From JBDSTZ01 sp039927975 (GTDB taxonomy: Bacteria; Pseudomonadota; Gammaproteobacteria; Burkholderiales; Burkholderiaceae_D): a stretch of 6,692 nt of DNA. This document shows positions 1 to 4,535 of this stretch, piece by piece. The notes beneath the pieces are model-generated. The model made no database searches. It saw only the letters and a program-made list of their open reading frames with translations, and was not told the origin of the DNA. A program made the position numbers and the translations under genes. The DNA is taken from contig JBDSTZ010000409.1 in the NCBI GenBank assembly GCA_039927975.1, positions 1 through 6,692 of the forward strand, given 5' to 3'. Position 1 is the first letter of the stretch. The number at the start of each line of letters is the position of its first letter.

Positions 1-4
1 CATG

Positions 5-34
5 GCCCGACCCTTCAAGGTCGGGCTTTTTTTT
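5..34 (+). terminator. Rho-independent terminator of an upstream gene
   Basis: A perfect 8-bp stem GCCCGACC/GGTCGGGC (5-12 with 19-26) encloses a 6-nt loop and is followed directly by eight T residues (27-34). The T tract lies only on the + strand side, so it ends transcription entering from the left. The gene it serves is outside the window. Confidence 0.9.
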
Positions 35-189
35 GGCTGCGCAAAAATATAAAGGGCTGGTCAAAACTATATGCGTGGTGGCCGCGCGTGATAATCGGTG
101 ATTATTCCGCCAAGCGTGCGGCATTTAACCGACAACCGGCGCGATCAATTCGGCACTGGCCCCAAGGGCAATTGCGTTGTTCCGATTCT

Positions 190-218
190 TTGCGGTAGAC
201 TTGATTTTCTAACATATT
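190..218 (+). promoter_or_regulatory. Possible sigma-70 promoter for the first Sel1 gene
   Basis: TTGCGG (190-195) and CATATT (213-218) are separated by 17 nt. They match the consensus boxes at 3/6 and 4/6 positions, so this is a weak call. It is the best-spaced pair I found in the leader, it sits in its most AT-rich part, and it would start transcription near 225, at the edge of the inverted repeat 226-240. Confidence 0.3.
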
Positions 219-240
219 AATTAATCGGCGCCCGGCGCCG
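216..240. repeat. Adjacent palindromes at the presumed transcription start
   Basis: The 10-bp perfect palindrome ATTAATTAAT (216-225) abuts the perfect inverted repeat CGGCGCC-C-GGCGCCG (226-240). The second can fold as a 6-bp stem with a 3-nt loop in RNA, or serve as a dyad operator in DNA. Its position just after the candidate -10 box suggests a regulatory role, but no regulator family is recognisable from it. Confidence 0.35.
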
Positions 241-267
241 TCAATACAGCCGGCGCGCCATTTCACC

Positions 268-303
268 ATGGCCGTTGAACGGCTACTCTCCAAGGAACTG
301 TAA
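268..303 (+). CDS. Possible 11-residue leader peptide overlapping the next start
   Basis: ATG at 268 opens a frame encoding MAVERLLSKEL and closes with TAA at 301-303. Its last base is the first base of the following ATG, forming a TAATG overlap, a layout typical of translational coupling. The frame contains the AAGGA ribosome binding site of the downstream gene (292-296). Against it: no Shine-Dalgarno sequence precedes its own ATG, and such a short frame easily arises by chance. There is no run of regulatory codons as in an attenuator. Confidence 0.2.
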   Translation: MAVERLLSKEL

Positions 304-1802
304 TGTCCATTTCAAGGCGCATGATCGGGCTTAGCCTGGCAATGCTGATGCCATCGACCCTCCTGCTCAATCCCGCTGCCCAGGCGCAAACCGCCGCCGC
401 CAGCGCTGCACCGGCCGCGCCGGCCGACAGCACCACTGTCACCGTCAACGGCAAGCGCAGCGCGACCAACGATCCGCAGCTGATCACCAACGCCAAGAGC
501 AAGGTACTCAATCGCAACCTCGCCTCCTCGTGCAACTTCATGAGCGCCTACAGCGCCGCCGAGGACGACGTCACGCAGAAGTACATGAAGGACTTCAACA
601 TGGAGGACAGTTCCTCCAACGACGCCGAGCGGATCCGCGAATCGGCGCCGGAAGGCGACGTCTCGAGCATCGTCGACTCCTCCTCGATTGAAAAAGAAGA
701 CGCCGCCCCGGCAGCCGATCCGACCGCCGGCGCCTGCAGCGGCGCGGACAAGAAGATGGCCGCCGGCCGCAACTACATCGCGCGCAAGGACAAGAGCCTG
801 GCTGAAGGCTTTGTCGCTTTCGATGCCAACGATTACGCCGGCGCCACCAAGCTGTTTACCACCGCGTTCAACAAGGTCGGCTACGACGAGGCGGCGCTGA
901 TGCTCGCGCGCATGCAGCTGTACGGCCTGGGCACGCCGCAAAACACGCCGGCCGCCCTCACCTGGCTGCACAAGGTGGTCGACCATCGCTACGATCCGGT
1001 GGCCGACCGCCTGCAATACAATCCGGAAGAGCCTGCCAACACCAATGACCGGGTGGAAGCTTGCCTGACCCTGGCCAAGATTTACCTGACCGGCATCGGC
1101 GTGGCGAAAAATCCGGCCGAGGCGAAGAAGTGGTACAGCGAGGCGGTCGACAGCGGCTTCATCCCGGCCAACAACACGCTCGGCCAGGCCTACCTGAACG
1201 GCTACGGCGGCCAGAAGGACATCAAGAAGGCGATGGCTTACTTCACCACCGCCGCCGAGGCCGGCTACGCGCCGGCCCAGTACAATCTCGGCAAGATCTA
1301 TTACGCCGGCGCCGACGGCGTGCCGCAGAACCTCAAGCAGGCCGGCGCCTGGTTCGCCGCCGCCGCCAAGACCGGCCACGCCGGTGCGCTGTTCGCCGCC
1401 GGCCGCATGTACGACCTGGGCGAAGGGGTGCCGGTCGATCAGCAGAAAGCCATCGTCTATTACAAGGAAGCGGCGCTCAAGTCGAATCCGGGCGCGCAAA
1501 GCGCGATGGGCACGTATTTCTACACCGGCCAGATGGTGCCGAAAGACCTGGCGACGGCGCGCAAGTTTTTCTCGGCCGCCGCGCTCAAGGGCCAGCCCGA
1601 TGCGATGTTCAACCTGGCCGTGATGAACGCACGCGGCGAAGGCGGCGAAAAGAATCCCATGATGGCGTATGTGTGGATGTCGCTGGCCAAGGATGCGGGC
1701 CACGAATCGGCCGAAGCCGGCATGAAAGCCGTCAAATCGATGTTGAGCGCGCAGGACCTGGAAAAGGCGCAGGCCATATTGAAACCGAAGGCCAAATCCT
1801 GA
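303..1802 (+). CDS. Exported Sel1-repeat protein, first tandem copy
   Basis: The 499-residue product is predicted to be exported to the periplasm or cell surface. Residues 1-28 form a signal peptide (SRR, hydrophobic core, AQA before Q29). An Ala/Pro-rich spacer (31-43) leads to TVTVNGKR (45-52), resembling a TonB box. Residues 66-165 form a region shared with the second copy, containing SSCN (C77), DDVT-x3-YM and a second cysteine (C145), joined by a Ser/Asp/Glu-rich stretch. About seven Sel1-like repeats follow (195-225, 250-284, 286-321, 323-359, 360-395, 396-430, 431-467). An unusual insert with YDPVADRL (230-237) separates repeats 1 and 2. Sel1 repeats are TPR-like helical pairs that mediate protein-protein contacts; no catalytic motif is seen. 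The start is supported by AAGGA six bases upstream and by the signal peptide. The partner and function are unknown. Sel1 family and export are secure; any role is inference. Confidence 0.92.
   Translation: MSISRRMIGLSLAMLMPSTLLLNPAAQAQTAAASAAPAAPADSTTVTVNGKRSATNDPQLITNAKSKVLNRNLASSCNFMSAYSAAEDDVTQKYMKDFNMEDSSSNDAERIRESAPEGDVSSIVDSSSIEKEDAAPAADPTAGACSGADKKMAAGRNYIARKDKSLAEGFVAFDANDYAGATKLFTTAFNKVGYDEAALMLARMQLYGLGTPQNTPAALTWLHKVVDHRYDPVADRLQYNPEEPANTNDRVEACLTLAKIYLTGIGVAKNPAEAKKWYSEAVDSGFIPANNTLGQAYLNGYGGQKDIKKAMAYFTTAAEAGYAPAQYNLGKIYYAGADGVPQNLKQAGAWFAAAAKTGHAGALFAAGRMYDLGEGVPVDQQKAIVYYKEAALKSNPGAQSAMGTYFYTGQMVPKDLATARKFFSAAALKGQPDAMFNLAVMNARGEGGEKNPMMAYVWMSLAKDAGHESAEAGMKAVKSMLSAQDLEKAQAILKPKAKS
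1400..1426 (+). repeat. 27-nt exact direct repeat, copy 1 (with 3111-3137)
   Basis: This stretch, starting CGGCCGCATG and ending GGGCGAAGG, is identical to 3111-3137 and encodes the GRMYDLGEG segment of a Sel1 repeat in both paralogs. The two copies lie 1711 bases apart in direct orientation. It reflects the gene duplication plus strong local conservation. Confidence 0.85.
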
Positions 1803-1825
1803 ATCACCGACTGATTGAATCAGCC

Positions 1826-1855
1826 AATGCCATCCGATACGGGTGGCATTTTTTT
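1826..1855 (+). terminator. Rho-independent terminator after the first Sel1 gene
   Basis: A 10-bp stem, AATGCCATCC (1826-1835) with GGGTGGCATT (1841-1850), contains one T-G wobble and a 5-nt GATAC loop. It leads into seven T residues (1849-1855). It begins 24 bases after the stop codon and should separate most transcription of the two Sel1 paralogs. Confidence 0.9.
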
Positions 1856-1995
1856 AGCGCCGTGTAATGATCAAGCGATTGCACAGAGATAATCTTGACG
1901 ACTTCAACATAGTAAGTCACGCTCGCAGCGCGGCAATCAACGCCGGCATATTAAAAAACGCTCTTAATAACTAATTCCAAAAACGGGACAATTCA
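1856..1995. other. AT-rich intergenic region before the second Sel1 gene
   Basis: Because a strong terminator precedes it, this 140-bp stretch presumably holds the promoter of the second Sel1 gene. TTGACG (1895-1900) and TTGCAC (1879-1884) resemble -35 boxes, but neither has a good -10 box at 16-18 nt. CATATTAA at 1947-1954 repeats an octamer found at 213-220, before the first paralog. GGGA (1985-1988) gives a weak ribosome binding site 7 nt before the ATG at 1996. Confidence 0.45.
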
Positions 1996-3519
1996 ATGAA
2001 AACATATCGACGGCTCAGCGTTCAGCTGGCCTTGATGCTGGCGGCCCTCTGCGCCGCCGGCGTGACCCAGGGACAAACGCCCGGCGCGCCTGCCGAGCCG
2101 GCCGCCGCCCCCGTAACTGCGCCGTCTCTGCCAGCAAACAGCATTGTGGTCACCGGCAAGCGCTTTGACCCGACCGATCGCACCGCGACCTTCGCCGCGC
2201 GCAGCAAGGTGTTGTCGCGCAATCGTGGGTCCTCGTGCAACTACATGAGCCGATTCTCCCCCGACATGGACGACGTCACTCTCAACTATATGCAGGACGT
2301 CGACAACGCCGGCTTGTCGAGCAATCTCGAAATCCTGCGTGAAAACAGCCCCGGCGGCGACGCCTCCACCGACCGCGCCCACTTGAGCAGTTCGCGGATG
2401 GATACCGCCGGCCGCGGCTCGAGCGAACGTCGGGCCGCCGGTGGCTGCAAGGCGGCCGATCTGCGCTTTGCCGCAGGCCGCGCGCATATTGCGCGCAAGG
2501 ATAAAACCCTCGACGACGCGTTTGCCAGCTTCGACAGCAAGGATTATCCAAAGGCCCTGGAACAATTCAAAATCTCGTACGAGAAAATGGGTTACGACGG
2601 CGCCGGCATGATGGTTGGCCGTATGTACCTTTACGGCATCGGCACCGAGCCCGACACCGCCCAGGCCGTGTACTGGCTCAAGAAAGTGGCCGAAGACCGC
2701 TTCGATCCGGTCACCGACCGCCTGAAATTCTATCCACGCTCGCCGGAATTCACCACGCCACGCGCGGAAGCGACGATGAACCTGGCGCGCATCTACCTGG
2801 TGGGCTGGGGCACCGACAAGAAGCCGGCCGAGGCCCGCAAATGGCTGGAGAAGGCGGTTGAAATCGGCTTCGTGCCGGCCCATGTGACGCTCGGCCTGGC
2901 TTGCCTGAACGGTTACGGCGGCAGCAAGGATGCGCCAAAAGCGCTGCGCCTGTTCAAGGAAGCGGCCGAGCAAGGCTACCGCCCGGCCCAGTTCCACCTG
3001 GCCCAGCTCTATTACCATGGCGACACCGGCGTGCCGAAGGACCTCAAGACGGCCGGCGCCTGGTTCGTCACGGCTGGCAAGGCAGGCGATGCCCGCGCGC
3101 TGTACGCGGTCGGCCGCATGTACGACCTGGGCGAAGGCATTCCGGTCGACCAGCCGCGCGCCATCGTGTACTACAAGGAGGCGGCGGTCTACAAGAATCC
3201 GTCGGCCGAGAACGCGCTGGCGACCTATTTTTATTCGGGTGAAATCGTCGGCAAGGACCTGGCCATCGCGCGCAAGTGGTTCAACCTGGCCGCCCTGCAC
3301 GGACAGGCCGATGCGATGTTCAACCTGGGCGCGATGTGCGCGCGCGGCGAAGGCGGCGAGAAGGACATGGCCAACGCCTATGTCTGGCTGGTGCGCGCAA
3401 AGGAGGCGGGCCATGAGAATGCCGCCGCCGCGCTCAAGCTGGTCGAACCGCAACTGAGCACGGAGGACCGCAGCAAGGCGGACCTGGCGCTCAAGCCGAA
3501 AGCGGCGCGCCAATCCTGA
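1996..3519 (+). CDS. Exported Sel1-repeat protein, second tandem copy
   Basis: The 507-residue product is a paralog of the preceding one, colinear along its whole length. An N-terminal signal sequence (KTYRR, then a hydrophobic stretch to about 26, probable cleavage before Q27) is followed by an Ala/Pro-rich spacer and IVVTGKR (50-56), very like the TonB-box and plug entry of TonB-dependent receptors. The shared region carries SSCN (C81), DDVT-x3-YM and C151, then a GR-x-x-IARKDK motif. About seven Sel1-like repeats fill residues 200-475, with the same insert FDPVTDRL (236-243) between repeats 1 and 2. Conservation peaks in the GRMYDLGEG segment (22 of 25 residues identical over 373-397). C19 is not in a valid lipobox (AAL before Cys), so a lipoprotein is unlikely. 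There is no enzyme motif; a scaffold or binding role is inferred from Sel1/TPR biology. The unpaired C303 and C448 are not shared with copy 1. Confidence 0.92.
   Translation: MKTYRRLSVQLALMLAALCAAGVTQGQTPGAPAEPAAAPVTAPSLPANSIVVTGKRFDPTDRTATFAARSKVLSRNRGSSCNYMSRFSPDMDDVTLNYMQDVDNAGLSSNLEILRENSPGGDASTDRAHLSSSRMDTAGRGSSERRAAGGCKAADLRFAAGRAHIARKDKTLDDAFASFDSKDYPKALEQFKISYEKMGYDGAGMMVGRMYLYGIGTEPDTAQAVYWLKKVAEDRFDPVTDRLKFYPRSPEFTTPRAEATMNLARIYLVGWGTDKKPAEARKWLEKAVEIGFVPAHVTLGLACLNGYGGSKDAPKALRLFKEAAEQGYRPAQFHLAQLYYHGDTGVPKDLKTAGAWFVTAGKAGDARALYAVGRMYDLGEGIPVDQPRAIVYYKEAAVYKNPSAENALATYFYSGEIVGKDLAIARKWFNLAALHGQADAMFNLGAMCARGEGGEKDMANAYVWLVRAKEAGHENAAAALKLVEPQLSTEDRSKADLALKPKAARQS
3111..3137 (+). 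repeat. 27-nt exact direct repeat, copy 2 (with 1400-1426)
   Basis: Identical to 1400-1426 in the upstream paralog and in the same reading frame. Recombination between the copies would delete 1711 bases and leave one in-frame chimeric Sel1 gene. Confidence 0.85.
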
Positions 3520-3539
3520 CCGCCGCGCGCCGCGCAGCC

Positions 3540-3585
3540 CCGGCCGCTGCTGGCCTGGGCGGCCGGCGCCGCCGTCCCCGCCGGC
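3540..3585. repeat. Overlapping GC-rich inverted repeats between convergent genes
   Basis: CCGGCCGC (3540-3547) pairs perfectly with GCGGCCGG (3559-3566) around an 11-nt loop. A second stem pairs GCCGGCG (3562-3568) with CGCCGGC (3579-3585). They share 3562-3566, so only one can form at a time. They lie in the 133-bp gap where the Sel1 pair and the kinase operon converge. Neither has a T tract on either strand, so they may mark RNA 3' ends or only reflect local GC richness. Confidence 0.45.
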
Positions 3586-3652
3586 GACGTGCTACCGGCT
3601 GGCGCGCGCGGGCACAACGCCCCGCCGCCGCGCCGGCCATCGCCCGCCGTGC

Positions 3653-4114
3653 TTACTCCACCGGCTCCAGATCGACCACCACCACCGCCTCGTAACGCTG
3701 CCAGCTGAGCTGGATGGCGAACGGGCGCGTCCTGACCGCCGACTTGATGCCGGCGTTCTCCCCCTTGATCGAGACCGGCACCGAAATGTCGAGCGCGCTG
3801 CCGAAATGGCGCCGCGCGTTGCCGGCGATGGTGTTGGCCACCTCCCCCACCGCATCGAGCAGGTTCTGCTCGCAGGTGTCGGGCTCCTGCATCTGCACCA
3901 GCAACTCGCGCACCAGGCGGCGCGGCGCCGAGAAGTACACGCAACCGCGAAAGCGCCCGGACAGGGTGATCAGGCCGGTGTAATCGAAATGCGGCATCTC
4001 GGCGTCGATCAGGTAAGACGAGCGGATCAGCGCCGCCTCCTGGGTCAGGGTGCCGAAATAATGCGACACCGCGTCGATGAACACTTTCAGTTCGACTTCG
4101 CTGAGCTGGGACAT
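3653..4114 (-). CDS. cheX: CheX-family phosphatase of CheY-P
   Basis: The 153-residue cytoplasmic product matches the CheX family in length and layout. CheX proteins dephosphorylate phosphorylated CheY-type receivers using an acidic residue and an amide residue from one helix. That helix is visible here: DAVGEVANTIAGNAR (87-101) carries the E-x-x-N pair E91 and N94, and a proline follows at P113. The N-terminal half (about 5-75) contains the FDYTGLITLSGRFRGCVYF strand pair typical of the CheX/CheC fold. It is the last gene of the operon, beginning 12 bases after the stop of the receiver gene, and its AAGGAG site (4123-4128) overlaps that stop, suggesting translational coupling. Its obvious substrate is the receiver encoded just upstream. 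The family is secure; the pairing is inferred from context. Confidence 0.9.
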   Translation of the reverse strand: MSQLSEVELKVFIDAVSHYFGTLTQEAALIRSSYLIDAEMPHFDYTGLITLSGRFRGCVYFSAPRRLVRELLVQMQEPDTCEQNLLDAVGEVANTIAGNARRHFGSALDISVPVSIKGENAGIKSAVRTRPFAIQLSWQRYEAVVVVDLEPVE

Positions 4115-4122
4115 GCGATGTT

Positions 4123-4128
4123 CTCCTT
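4123..4128 (-). promoter_or_regulatory. Ribosome binding site of cheX overlapping the receiver stop
   Basis: On the - strand AAGGAG lies 8 nt before the cheX ATG (4114). Its first two bases are the last two of the receiver gene's TAA stop (4127-4129). This fixes the cheX start and suggests that ribosomes finishing the receiver feed cheX. Confidence 0.75.
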
Positions 4129-4492
4129 AACTGTCGATTTCCAGCAGCGCGGCGACCAGCTGCTCGTCGGAAAACGGCTTGTTTAAAAAACCGCGCGCGC
4201 CCTTCTTGAGCGCGGCGATGGCGGTGGTCTTGTCGCCCAGCGCCGACACCACCAGGATGTTGAGCTGCGGTTGCTCGGCCACCAGGCGCGTGATGCAGGC
4301 GATGCCGTCCATCTCGGGCATGGTCAGGTCCATCGTCACCACGTCGGGCAGGCTGCGGCGCGCCAGCTCAAGCGCTTCACGGCCGTTCCTGGCCAGCCCG
4401 ACGACCGAGATGCCGGCCAGGCGCGGATGCAGGGCGATGCGCGCGATGCGCGAGCGAATGATGTTTGAATCGTCGACAATCAACAGCTTCAT
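4127..4492 (-). CDS. CheY-like single-domain response regulator
   Basis: The 121-residue product is a bare receiver domain with no DNA-binding or enzymatic output. All key residues are present: the acidic pair D7/D8 (LLIVDDS), phospho-acceptor D55 in TMDLTMPEMDG, switch S83 (VVSALG) and K105 (NKPF). The frame stays open upstream into the kinase gene, but ATG at 4492 is the start because it places D7/D8 at the standard distance from the N-terminus. An AAGGAGAGG stretch lies just upstream, with AGGAG 13 nt and AGAGG 10 nt from the ATG. It lies 43 bases after the kinase gene and 12 before cheX. The likely phosphate donor is the kinase HPt histidine, and CheX would remove the phosphate. The downstream target, such as a flagellar or pilus motor, a diguanylate cyclase or another kinase, is not encoded here. 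Receiver identity is secure. Confidence 0.95.
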   Translation of the reverse strand: MKLLIVDDSNIIRSRIARIALHPRLAGISVVGLARNGREALELARRSLPDVVTMDLTMPEMDGIACITRLVAEQPQLNILVVSALGDKTTAIAALKKGARGFLNKPFSDEQLVAALLEIDS

Positions 4493-4535
4493 GGTGCGCT
4501 GGCCTCTCCTTGAAATGTATTCTGCGGGCGCGCCA

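Larger units (their letters stand above)
35..302. other. Non-coding leader upstream of the first Sel1 gene
   Basis: I see no convincing gene in these 268 bases. The stretch is more AT-rich than the flanking genes and holds several short inverted repeats: ATAATC-GGT-GATTAT at 91-105, the palindrome ATTAATTAAT at 216-225, CGGCGCC-C-GGCGCCG at 226-240, and GCCGTT-G-AACGGC at 271-283. A possible promoter lies at 190-218. An 11-codon frame at 268-303 ends on the start codon of the next gene. The start of the Sel1 gene is preceded by AAGGA (292-296) at a 6-nt spacing. Confidence 0.6.

Noticed and set aside
312..1703. Long open frame antisense to the first Sel1 gene (about 460 codons)
   Set aside because: In GC-rich genes with biased third positions the opposite strand stays open by default. 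The translation is rich in His, Arg and Val and lacks recognisable domains, while the + frame has a signal peptide and Sel1 repeats.
1811..1823. Palindrome CTGATT-G-AATCAG just after the first Sel1 stop codon
   Set aside because: The one-base centre makes a poor RNA hairpin and the true terminator follows immediately. I see no reason to give it a separate function.
1867..1974. A 35-codon open frame filling most of the gap between the Sel1 paralogs
   Set aside because: It has no ribosome binding site, follows a terminator directly, and uses ATA, AGA, CGA and TTA codons that the neighbouring genes avoid. It looks like a chance frame in AT-rich DNA.
1996..2061. Lipoprotein signal in the second Sel1 protein (C19)
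   Set aside because: The residues before the cysteine are Ala-Ala-Leu. A Leu just before Cys does not fit a lipobox, and an ordinary signal peptidase I site is available further on.
1993..3513. Antisense open frame covering the whole second Sel1 gene (about 500 codons)
   Set aside because: Same codon-bias shadow as in the first paralog. Its low-complexity composition follows the sense gene and it matches no family I recognise.
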